Below, piece after piece: positions 1 through 5,393 of a stretch of DNA of 5,393 nucleotides. The DNA is from Acidobacteriota bacterium. GTDB lineage: Bacteria; Acidobacteriota; Terriglobia; UBA7540. The translations under genes and the position numbers were made by a program. The DNA is taken from positions 1 to 5,393 of the forward strand of contig JAJXZM010000437.1 of assembly GCA_021780055.1 (NCBI GenBank), in the 5' to 3' direction. The notes beneath the pieces are model-generated. The model did not search any database, had not been told where the DNA came from, and saw only the letters and a list, made by a program, of their open reading frames with translations. Position 1 is the first letter of the stretch. Every line of letters starts with the position of its first letter.

Positions 1-214
1 ACGTCATTTTGCCGCCGTCGTTTTGAATTGCCCTTATACCGAACTGTTTCATCAGGACCTTTTCCCTTCATACCTGCGTTCTCATCTGGCGAAGCCTGAA
101 ATCGAACTTCGTGACGGCCGATGGAGCCTTCCGACGGAACCCGGAATCGGAATTGCTCTGGATGAAGCAACGGTTGAAAAGTGCCTGTACGAGCCCATCA
201 CTGTCGTGGAATGA
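1..214 (+). CDS. C-terminal fragment of an MR/MLE (enolase superfamily) protein, 5' end outside the window
   Basis: The reading frame is open from base 2 and ends at TGA 212-214, giving 70 residues of a protein that begins upstream. An internal TTG at 23 is not a credible start, because the family-like sequence continues in frame before it. The visible part looks like the end of a mandelate racemase/muconate lactonizing enzyme. There is a hydrophobic stretch followed by NCPYTELF, where the last barrel strands pack. Then comes a short charged segment, and the closing motif LPTEPGIGIALDEATVEK matches the family's usual 'P-x-x-PGLG-(I/V)-x-(I/V)-D' ending. The other MR/MLE gene in this window ends with a comparable DGPGLGIEIDWEKVEA. 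Members of the family abstract a proton next to a carboxylate, acting as sugar-acid dehydratases, racemases or cycloisomerases. The catalytic residues are not in view, so the reaction cannot be assigned. Family assignment is fairly secure; function is unknown. Confidence 0.8.
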   Translation, partial: RHFAAVVLNCPYTELFHQDLFPSYLRSHLAKPEIELRDGRWSLPTEPGIGIALDEATVEKCLYEPITVVE

Positions 215-220
215 AGGAGG
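214..220 (+). promoter_or_regulatory. Strong Shine-Dalgarno sequence AAGGAGG with no normal start for the next large gene
   Basis: AAGGAGG begins on the last base of the upstream stop codon and is a near-perfect complement of the 16S rRNA 3' end. In the frame of the downstream DMT permease no ATG, GTG or TTG lies at proper spacing. The first candidates are GTG 279 and ATG 288, about 58-67 bases away. Eight bases after the motif is TTG 229, in another frame, which opens a short ORF that runs into the permease start. The site therefore most simply serves that short ORF, or it is a chance match. Confidence 0.55.
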
Positions 221-228
221 GCGGATCG

Positions 229-291
229 TTGGCTGTGCGACTATCAGCCATCAGCACAATCCCGAACAATATCGTTGGGTGCGCCGGATGA
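229..291 (+). CDS. Possible 20-codon leader peptide coupled to the DMT permease
   Basis: TTG 229 sits eight bases after the AAGGAGG at 214-220 and opens a 20-codon frame (MAVRLSAISTIPNNIVGCAG) that stops at TGA 289-291. The stop overlaps the permease ATG at 288-290 as ATGA, the classic arrangement for translational coupling by re-initiation. The permease ATG itself has no convincing ribosome-binding site, which fits coupling. The peptide shows no run of repeated regulatory codons, no transmembrane segment and no recognised domain, so an attenuator role is not supported. It could be a translated leader with no function of its own. The call rests only on spacing and overlap and is tentative. 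Confidence 0.3.
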   Translation: MAVRLSAISTIPNNIVGCAG

Positions 292-1259
292 AAATCAGCA
301 AAAGGGCCGTCGTGGACATCAGCCTGCTGGTGCTGGTCAACACGCTCTGGGCGGCACAGTACGCCGCATATAAAGTCGCCACGGAAAAGATGGGTCCGCT
401 CACGGTGAGCGCCTGGACATTTCTGCTGGCCTCTATTGCCCTGTTCCCGTTCCTCCTGTTTGAACTGCGTAACAATCGCGGGAAAAACCCTCTCGGCGTC
501 CCAATGGACCAGACCAGTTTCGGCGGCCGTTCATCGATCTGGACCCGGCGCAACTTCATGGGCTTCTTCATTGCCAGCTTCTTTGGACTCCTGCCGGGGT
601 CCGCGCTTCTGGCATGGGGCGTTGATCGCTCGACAGCATCGAACGCGGCCATCATCTACTTGACCCTGCCCGTTATCACAGCTGTTCTTGCTTCCATGAT
701 TCTGGGCGAACGGATGACATGGCTGCGCTGGGCCAGCCTGGGCATCGCGCTGGTGGGCGTCCTGATCCTTTCCACACCGGACCTCCGGCAGGCGAATTTT
801 TCTGAAGTCCGCTTCCTGATGGGCAATGCCTTGGTGCTGTTGGCATGCGTGGGAAGCTCGCTTTACAACGTGTATTGCAAGGAACTGTTGAGGCGGTTCA
901 CGCCCATGGAAGTCCTCATTTACGGGTACATGTTCGCCTTGGTTTTCAGCGTGTTGCTGATTCACTGGGCGGAGCCGTTCTCATGGTCATCGCTGGATGA
1001 TTACGGAGTGAAAACGTGGATCGCCCTGGCGGTGCTGAGCGTTTTCAGTTGGGGACTGGCGATGGTGTTATGGATGTTTCTGTTGAAACGTTTGGACGTA
1101 AGCCAGGCGTCGGTTTCCATCTACCTCTTGCCGTTTCTGGGTGTGGTGATATCCGCCATAACCTTGCGGGAGAGCATTGGCTTCAGCACTGTGGTTGGCG
1201 GCGTGATAACGCTGGCCGGAACCATCCTGATCACAACGCTTGAGCCGATGGGGACCTAG
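288..1259 (+). CDS. EamA-family (drug/metabolite transporter superfamily) inner-membrane permease
   Basis: This 323-residue protein has about ten hydrophobic segments, near residues 8-28, 38-58, 90-112, 118-139, 144-162, 175-197, 207-227, 243-266, 274-295 and 300-320. That is the usual layout of two tandem EamA repeats. The first repeat has the family pattern of a Trp in helix 1 (W21) and a Lys eight residues on (K29), followed by GPLTVSAW. The end of the first repeat has the characteristic LPVITAVLASMILGERMTWLRWASLGIALVGVLIL, here given as residues 127-161 with key motif LGE. The second repeat ends similarly, with a matching LLPFLGVVIS and a LRE. Proteins of this family export or import small metabolites. 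No substrate can be read from the sequence. I chose ATG 288 because a longer in-frame start at 111 would overlap the upstream enzyme by about 100 bases and add a hydrophilic, unrelated N-terminus. GTG 279 is a possible alternative. The loop between helices 2 and 3 is long and basic (about residues 59-89). Confidence 0.85.
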   Translation: MKISKRAVVDISLLVLVNTLWAAQYAAYKVATEKMGPLTVSAWTFLLASIALFPFLLFELRNNRGKNPLGVPMDQTSFGGRSSIWTRRNFMGFFIASFFGLLPGSALLAWGVDRSTASNAAIIYLTLPVITAVLASMILGERMTWLRWASLGIALVGVLILSTPDLRQANFSEVRFLMGNALVLLACVGSSLYNVYCKELLRRFTPMEVLIYGYMFALVFSVLLIHWAEPFSWSSLDDYGVKTWIALAVLSVFSWGLAMVLWMFLLKRLDVSQASVSIYLLPFLGVVISAITLRESIGFSTVVGGVITLAGTILITTLEPMGT

Positions 1260-1313
1260 CCGGAATTTGCGGCAAGGAGCCCTGATTCAACTTGACTGGC
1301 CGTTTTCAGGAAC

Positions 1314-2309
1314 ATGTGGCATATGCCGTTAATTGACGACCGCTGGGCCTTCCTTTCGCACAAAGCTGTGGTCCTTGAGAATCGTACTCTCCGTGTTGTT
1401 GTGCTGCCTGAACTCGGCGGCCGAATCTGGAGCGTGATTTACAAGCCGCTCGATCGGGAAGTCGTCTGGCAGAATCCGCGCATCGCTCCACAGAAGGCAC
1501 CATTTGGCTCCGCGTTTGACAACATCTGGTGCGGCGGCTGGGAGGAAATGTTTCCGTCGGCAGCACCCGCAACAATCAATGGCGAGGTTTTCCCTGACCA
1601 CGGAGAGATCTGGAGCCTTGCATGGACTCCGAAGATTGAACGGGATGCGGACTCTGTTGCCCTCCACCTGAGTTGCCGCCCCCCCATCAGTGGCATGGGC
1701 GTTAAAAAAATCCTCACACTCCGTGGAGACGAACCTTCTTTCGAATTGAATTACAGGATCGAAAACCTGGGGCAGGAGGAATTTCCTTTTCTTTTCGCAC
1801 TCCATCCGGCCATGGCTGTTTCTGAAGGCGACAGGATTGATTTCCCGGAGATGGTGTTTGAGATCGATCCATCATATCCAGGCACACTGGCTGATTTGGA
1901 GTCCCCATTCAAATGGCCGGTGGCGCACGGGAAAATCGGTGAAACAGACCTCAGCGCCGTGAAGCCGCCTTCGTCCAAAGCAGTCTACTTCCTGTATGGC
2001 CACGGCCACAAGGAAGGATGGTGTGCGGTCACTGATCCCGTTCGCAGGTTTTCCGCGGGCTTCACTTTTTCCCCGGAGGTCTTTCGGTCATGCTGGGTAT
2101 TTGCCTCCTATGGCGGCTGGCGAGGCTACCACATGGCTCTGATGGAGCCTTGCACATCCTATCCTCAGCAACTTGAGGACGCTGTCAGCCAGGGCCGCTC
2201 CGCCACTCTCGCGGCGGGCGCCGTGCTGCAAACAACAGTTACCTTTCTCTGCCAGGAAGGTTTAAGTTCCGTCAGCGGGATCTCTGAAAACGGTCAATTC
2301 AGGGAGTAG
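1314..2309 (+). CDS. Galactose-mutarotase-fold protein (aldose 1-epimerase-like, DUF5107-type)
   Basis: This is a 331-residue, probably cytoplasmic protein; no signal peptide is seen. The start of the domain, VVVLPELGGRIWSVIYK (residues 28-44) followed by REVVWQNP, is the typical first sheet of the galactose-mutarotase-like supersandwich fold, in which sugar-binding enzymes display a GG-R/K-I turn. PDHGEIW (residues 94-100) places His96 where aldose 1-epimerases and YeaD-like proteins have a DHG motif. LHPA at 163-166 gives a second conserved-type His164. EPCTSYP (278-284) supplies a Glu near the C-terminus that could be the counterpart of the GalM catalytic base. True GalM proteins have HxYF at the second histidine, which is absent here, so this is a relative rather than a canonical mutarotase. 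Anomer interconversion or sugar binding is inferred. ATG 1314 is preceded by AGGA only three bases away, and ATG 1323 is 12 bases from it, so the exact start is uncertain by three codons. Confidence 0.75.
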   Translation: MWHMPLIDDRWAFLSHKAVVLENRTLRVVVLPELGGRIWSVIYKPLDREVVWQNPRIAPQKAPFGSAFDNIWCGGWEEMFPSAAPATINGEVFPDHGEIWSLAWTPKIERDADSVALHLSCRPPISGMGVKKILTLRGDEPSFELNYRIENLGQEEFPFLFALHPAMAVSEGDRIDFPEMVFEIDPSYPGTLADLESPFKWPVAHGKIGETDLSAVKPPSSKAVYFLYGHGHKEGWCAVTDPVRRFSAGFTFSPEVFRSCWVFASYGGWRGYHMALMEPCTSYPQQLEDAVSQGRSATLAAGAVLQTTVTFLCQEGLSSVSGISENGQFRE

Positions 2310-2370
2310 TCTTCTGGTACCTTATCGGGTGGCCCGGAATCCTCCCGCAAACGAATAAACTCAATAGTTC

Positions 2371-2374
2371 GAGG
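2371..2374 (+). promoter_or_regulatory. GAGG ribosome-binding site that fixes a GTG start
   Basis: GAGG lies six bases before GTG 2381. An in-frame TGA at 2378-2380 immediately precedes that GTG, so no longer start is possible. No ATG, GTG or TTG soon afterwards has a better site, so GTG 2381 is the best start for the MR/MLE gene. Confidence 0.6.
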
Positions 2375-2380
2375 TGTTGA

Positions 2381-3625
2381 GTGGTTGAACCGAATGCCAA
2401 TCTGAATCAAAAACAATCCGTCATCGTCACCAACGTCAGCTTGCATCCCATCCGGACGCCGCGGGTGTCGGGCGATGATTCGCAGCATGTTCTGATCCGC
2501 CTGAATACAGATTCCGGACTAGAGGGCGTGGGAGAATACGCCGACATTACTGATCTGCCTCTCACCATGCCCGATCTCGATGACTTGCAGAAGAGCCTTT
2601 CGAATCTTCTGTGCGGGCAGAATTCAATGGAACTGGCCCGACTGGACCATCTCTTAAGTCTGCTGTTCACGGGACGCGGGGACACGGGGATTTACACCGG
2701 AAGCCTGCGGGCCGGCATTGAGATGGCGCTGCACGATCTCGCTGGCAAGGCGCTGGGGGTGCCGGTGTACGTTCTCTTTGGCGGACCGGTACGGACTCGT
2801 ATCAAAGTCTGCTTCCCCATGTTTCGGAATCTCAGCGACAGGCACATCGAGCAGAACCTTGCGATTGTCGAACGCATGCTTGGGGAAGGCTTTGACGTTT
2901 TTCGGCTCTACATCGGGGCCGCGCCTGACTTTGATGTGAAATTTCTCCAGACACTCCGCGATCAGGTTGGCGACCGGATCACGATGCAGTCCTTTGACCT
3001 GAGCAATCACGTTCACCCCTGCGATGCCGTCCGGCTGATCAATCGCTGCCGGAAATACTATGAACCGCAGTATGTGGAAAGCGTGGCCCCGGTCCAGGAC
3101 CTTGCCGGCATGGCCGACGTGCGAAGGAGGCTGGACATTCCGGTGAGCGAGCACGTGGGAGACTCACGGCACACCATCCGGATGTGGCAGGCAGGCGCGG
3201 TAGACATCATCAACGTGGCTAACAGCGCCCATGGAGGCATGCGCGAATCTCTGAAGGTCTTTGCAGTCGCGGAAGCATTGGGCCTGCGCACGATCCTCAG
3301 TACCACGCAAGAAACTTCACTCGGCACAGCAGCCGAGGCGCATGTGGGAGCAGCGGCTCTGAACGTCCATTACCCCACGGTCGCCATCGGCCCGAAGCTT
3401 TACACCGAAGATCCGGCGCGAAACAAAATCCGCTATGAGCAGGGTTACATGATCGTCCCTGATGGGCCCGGACTGGGCATCGAAATCGATTGGGAAAAGG
3501 TTGAGGCCCTGAAATACCAGATCGGCTGGCGCGAGTACGGAATCGACCATTCCGTTCCGGACATCCACGACGTGCCTTGGAAAGTGAACATCAGCACAGG
3601 CCTCGAAGGAATGAGGAAGAAGTAA
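2381..3625 (+). CDS. MR/MLE-type enolase-superfamily protein with non-canonical active-site residues
   Basis: At 414 residues this is the normal length for a mandelate racemase/muconate lactonizing protein. The N-terminal capping domain covers roughly residues 13-137, with the family motifs SGLEGVGE (45-52) and AGIEMALHDLAGKALGVPVY (111-130) plus LFGG. The barrel follows, and PDGPGLGIEID (360-370) closes it. Likely Mg-binding acids are Asp206 (QSFDLSN), Glu233 (YVESVAPV) and Glu257 (IPVSEH). The KxK pair expected at the end of the second barrel strand reads Arg175-Leu-Tyr177 in VFRLYIG. The lysine or Asp expected in the sixth-strand motif is Ala280 in DIINVANSAHGG. The segment TTQETSLGTAAEAH (308-321) resembles the muconate-cycloisomerase/dipeptide-epimerase end of the barrel rather than the His-bearing motif of mandelate racemase. 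The reaction is therefore unassigned. The gene starts at GTG and is the first of a tight run with the cupin, SDR and MFS genes; its stop is one base before the cupin start. Confidence 0.9.
   Translation: MVEPNANLNQKQSVIVTNVSLHPIRTPRVSGDDSQHVLIRLNTDSGLEGVGEYADITDLPLTMPDLDDLQKSLSNLLCGQNSMELARLDHLLSLLFTGRGDTGIYTGSLRAGIEMALHDLAGKALGVPVYVLFGGPVRTRIKVCFPMFRNLSDRHIEQNLAIVERMLGEGFDVFRLYIGAAPDFDVKFLQTLRDQVGDRITMQSFDLSNHVHPCDAVRLINRCRKYYEPQYVESVAPVQDLAGMADVRRRLDIPVSEHVGDSRHTIRMWQAGAVDIINVANSAHGGMRESLKVFAVAEALGLRTILSTTQETSLGTAAEAHVGAAALNVHYPTVAIGPKLYTEDPARNKIRYEQGYMIVPDGPGLGIEIDWEKVEALKYQIGWREYGIDHSVPDIHDVPWKVNISTGLEGMRKK
3613..3617 (+). promoter_or_regulatory. GAGGA ribosome-binding site inside the end of the MR/MLE gene
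   Basis: GAGGA lies nine bases before the cupin ATG at 3627, within the last codons of the upstream gene. It supports that start and translation directly after the MR/MLE stop. Confidence 0.6.
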
Positions 3626-3626
3626 C

Positions 3627-4013
3627 ATGTGGGAACCAAAGAAGATCAATCTGCTGGAACTGCTGGAACCGCACCCGCCGCGCACGAACTTCCATGTGAT
3701 CACGGTTGACAAGGATTACACTGTGCGCGTGGCCAAGACGGTAGGACGCTTCCCCTGGCATTATCACCCGCACGGAGACGAAGGCTGGTTCATTTTTGAG
3801 GGCCGGCTGAGAATCGATACCGAAGCGGGATCCGTGGAACTGGGGCGCGGCGACTTTACGGTGATTCCGCAGGGGACGCGCCATTCGCCGGAAGTTCTGG
3901 TGCCCAATACGATTGTTCTGATTTTCAACAAGCGGCAGCTCGGCATGGTTCTGGACCAGCCGGAGATTGACCTGGGAGGTTTTCGCGAGGAAGACCTCCA
4001 GCCTTCGGAATAA
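3627..4013 (+). CDS. Small single-domain cupin, probable metal-binding protein
   Basis: This 128-residue protein carries both conserved cupin motifs in full. Motif 1 is HYHPHGDEGWFIFEG, with His45, His47 and Glu52 spaced as in HxH-x4-E-x6-G (Gly59). Motif 2 is GDFTVIPQGTRH, with Gly75, Pro81, Gly83 and His86 matching G-x5-P-x-G-x2-H. These three histidines and one glutamate form the usual metal site of the beta-barrel. No signal peptide is seen. Small cupins of this type include sugar isomerases, KdgF-like uronate-processing proteins and dioxygenases. The sequence does not discriminate between them, and a role in processing a sugar-acid intermediate is inferred only from its position between an MR/MLE gene and an SDR gene. 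It starts one base after the MR/MLE stop and ends two bases before the SDR start, so it is almost certainly co-transcribed. Confidence 0.9.
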   Translation: MWEPKKINLLELLEPHPPRTNFHVITVDKDYTVRVAKTVGRFPWHYHPHGDEGWFIFEGRLRIDTEAGSVELGRGDFTVIPQGTRHSPEVLVPNTIVLIFNKRQLGMVLDQPEIDLGGFREEDLQPSE

Positions 4014-4015
4014 CA

Positions 4016-4792
4016 ATGACCATGTTGGCCCACAAAGTGGCACTGATTACAGGTGGTGGTTCTGGAATTGGCCGCGCCACTGCAATGACCTTTGCCCGGG
4101 AGCGGGCATTCACCATTATTCTGGACCAGAATGCGGAAGCGGCCGCGGCAGTGGCCCGGGAGATTCAACAAATTGGCGGCCAGGCGGCGGCTGTCACGGC
4201 GGATGTCTCTTCGGCAGAGGAGGTTACGGCAGTCTTTAAGGAGATTCGCAGGCTGACCCCCGCTCTGCATATTCTGGTGAATTCCGCCGGCATTTACGTA
4301 TTCAAGAACGCAACGACTTTGGAGGAGGCGGATTGGGACAGGTGTCTCGGCGTTGACCTTAAAGGCGTCTGGCAGTGCGCGAAGCACGCTCTACCGATGA
4401 TTATCGGCTCGGGCGGCGGATCGATCATCAACATCGCTTCCACACATGCCGTGCGCGCCCAAGGGAATGCCTTCCCTTACGGCGTGGCGAAGGGCGGCCT
4501 GCTGTCGCTGTCGCAAAGTCTTGCAGTGGACTTTGGCCGGGACAACGTCCGCGTCAACTCCATATGCCCGGGGCTGGTGATGACGCCGCTCACGAACGAT
4601 TATTTCGCACACTCGAAAGTATCGGTCAATCAGCTTACTTCCCTTCAACCCTTACCGGTAGAGATTCGTCCCGAAGACGTTGCAAACGCTGCACTGTTCC
4701 TAGCTTCGGACATGGCGCGGTGCATTACCGGGACCACGCTTTTTGTCGACGCGGGGCGCACTATTTACTTGAGCGTTCGCCATGACGGCTGA
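4016..4792 (+). CDS. Classical short-chain dehydrogenase/reductase (SDR), probably NAD(H)-preferring
   Basis: This 258-residue protein has the full classical SDR layout. The cofactor loop TGGGSGIG is at residues 12-19, and Asp37 at the end of the second strand usually signals NAD(H) preference. ADVS is at 62-65 and NSAG at 89-92, a variant of NNAG. The catalytic Ser142, Tyr155 and Lys159 lie in the segment from IASTHA to YGVAK with the normal 13-residue Ser-Tyr spacing. CPGLVMTPL follows, as in family members. The Asn of the usual VNLKG helix motif is Asp114 (VDLKG). The enzyme would oxidise a hydroxyl or reduce a carbonyl of a sugar, sugar acid or similar polyol; the substrate is not readable. 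ATG 4016 lies two bases after the cupin stop, with only a weak GGA site six bases upstream. ATG 4022 is a second in-frame possibility. Confidence 0.92.
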   Translation: MTMLAHKVALITGGGSGIGRATAMTFARERAFTIILDQNAEAAAAVAREIQQIGGQAAAVTADVSSAEEVTAVFKEIRRLTPALHILVNSAGIYVFKNATTLEEADWDRCLGVDLKGVWQCAKHALPMIIGSGGGSIINIASTHAVRAQGNAFPYGVAKGGLLSLSQSLAVDFGRDNVRVNSICPGLVMTPLTNDYFAHSKVSVNQLTSLQPLPVEIRPEDVANAALFLASDMARCITGTTLFVDAGRTIYLSVRHDG

Positions 4793-4795
4793 ATC

Positions 4796-5393
4796 ATGGA
4801 ACTTTCTGCAATAAGAGAGCGCGCAGGGCTCAGCCGACGGGTTGTGCTGGCATTGCTGTTTTCGGCCACTGCCATTAATTACCTGGACCGGCAAACGCTC
4901 TCCATCATCGCCCCTATCCTTCAGCACGAGATCGGCCTCACCACAATTGATTATTCTCGCGTGGTCTTTATCTTTCTGCTCGGCTACACACTGAGCCAGG
5001 CGCTGGCAGGCAAAATTATCGACAGCATTGGCACACGACTGGGCATGCTACTGTGCGTGGCATTGTGGTCAATTGTAAGCATCCTGCACGGACTTGTGAT
5101 CGGGATTCTGACTCTGGGGGTGCTGCGGCTGCTGCTAGGGCTCGCCGAAGCAGGCAACTGGCCCGGAGGCGTAAAAGCGGTCAGCGAGAACTTCCCTGCC
5201 GAGCGCCGTGCGTTCGCCGTAGGGGTGTTTAACAGCGGGTCCACGTTCGGGTCTATCATCGCTCCCCCCATTGTGGCCACAGTTGCGGCGCTCTGGAATT
5301 GGCGGCTGATGTTCGTCTCCATCGGCCTGATCGGGATGGTGTGGGTGCTGCTCTGGCACACGCTTTACAGGCCGCGGGTGCCGACGGGCGTCC
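4796..5393 (+). CDS. MFS permease, anion:cation symporter (ExuT/GudP-like) type, 3' end outside the window
   Basis: ATG 4796, three bases after the SDR stop, opens a frame that stays open to the window end (199 complete codons). The protein begins with a short basic segment, then helix 1 with INYLDRQTLSIIAP (residues 27-40), typical of the ACS family of the major facilitator superfamily. The loop between helices 2 and 3 reads GKIIDSIGTRLG (72-83), a form of MFS motif A. Later come RLLLGLAEAGNWPGGVKAV, then ENFPAERRAFAVGVFNSGS and APP, closely resembling the hexuronate and glucarate transporter signature. About six helices are visible, half of the expected twelve. Members of this family import sugar acids such as hexuronates, glucarate or galactonate with a proton. 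That makes an acidic sugar the most likely substrate of this locus, by inference. The ribosome-binding site is weak, consistent with translation coupled to the SDR gene. Confidence 0.9.
   Translation, partial: MELSAIRERAGLSRRVVLALLFSATAINYLDRQTLSIIAPILQHEIGLTTIDYSRVVFIFLLGYTLSQALAGKIIDSIGTRLGMLLCVALWSIVSILHGLVIGILTLGVLRLLLGLAEAGNWPGGVKAVSENFPAERRAFAVGVFNSGSTFGSIIAPPIVATVAALWNWRLMFVSIGLIGMVWVLLWHTLYRPRVPTGV

Noticed and set aside
111..287. In-frame N-terminal extension of the DMT permease from ATG 111
   Set aside because: It would overlap the upstream MR/MLE gene by about 100 bases and adds a hydrophilic segment unlike EamA proteins. The family-like sequence begins near residue 1 of the ATG 288 start.
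531..965. Long antisense open frames opposite the permease and other genes
   Set aside because: They lie fully inside well-supported + strand genes, show no family-like sequence and no suitable ribosome-binding site. They are expected in GC-rich coding DNA.
1292..1325. TTGACT resembling a -35 box ahead of the mutarotase-like gene
   Set aside because: At 17-19 bases spacing the -10 position falls inside the start of the coding sequence with poor matches (TGTGGC or TGGCAT), so transcription would begin within the gene.
1679..1711. Runs of seven C and seven A within the mutarotase-like gene as frameshift sites
   Set aside because: The reading frame stays open and family-like on both sides, and the A run is not in phase for a typical slippery heptamer.
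2327..2340. Small CGGG-TGG-CCCG hairpin in the gap before the second MR/MLE gene
   Set aside because: The stem is only four base pairs and no T tract follows, so it is not a credible terminator. Nothing else in that 71-base gap looks like a clear promoter or operator.
3650..3668. Tandem CTGCTGGAA repeat at the start of the cupin gene
   Set aside because: It simply encodes LLELLE, two copies only, and has no sign of being a regulatory or mobile repeat.

Overview
The window is a bacterial sugar or sugar-acid catabolic locus. All recognisable genes lie on the + strand and intergenic gaps are very small. The base composition is moderately GC-rich (judged by eye). The gene mix is two enolase-superfamily (mandelate racemase/muconate lactonizing enzyme, MR/MLE) proteins, a mutarotase-like protein, a small cupin, an SDR dehydrogenase, a DMT permease and an MFS permease of the anion:cation symporter (ACS) type. 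This is typical of heterotrophic soil bacteria with large carbohydrate-use repertoires, for example Acidobacteria or Proteobacteria. The sequence alone does not settle the phylum.

Layout. Positions 1-214 hold the last 70 codons of an MR/MLE protein whose body lies outside the window. A strong ribosome-binding site follows at its stop codon, then a possible 20-codon leader ORF (229-291). The leader would end in an ATGA overlap with a 323-residue EamA/DMT permease (288-1259). After a 54-bp gap comes a 331-residue galactose-mutarotase-fold protein (1314-2309). After a 71-bp gap comes a compact four-gene run: a 414-residue MR/MLE protein starting at GTG (2381-3625), a 128-residue cupin (3627-4013), a 258-residue SDR oxidoreductase (4016-4792) and an MFS transporter cut by the window end (4796-5393). 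The gaps inside that run are 1, 2 and 3 bp, so it is almost certainly one transcript. No RNA gene, mobile element, CRISPR array, clear promoter or rho-independent terminator was seen, and no stretch over 300 bases lacks a gene.

How it may work together (inference). The MFS permease would import an acidic sugar. The mutarotase-like protein would interconvert anomers or bind a related sugar. The SDR would oxidise or reduce a sugar or sugar acid. The MR/MLE proteins would dehydrate, epimerise or cycloisomerise the acid. The cupin could be a small metal-dependent isomerase or a binding protein. No substrate can be named from the sequence.

The most notable point is the 414-residue MR/MLE protein. 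It keeps likely metal-binding acids but appears to lack both usual catalytic lysine positions, so its chemistry may differ from the characterised subgroups. The second is the leader-ORF arrangement ahead of the DMT permease.
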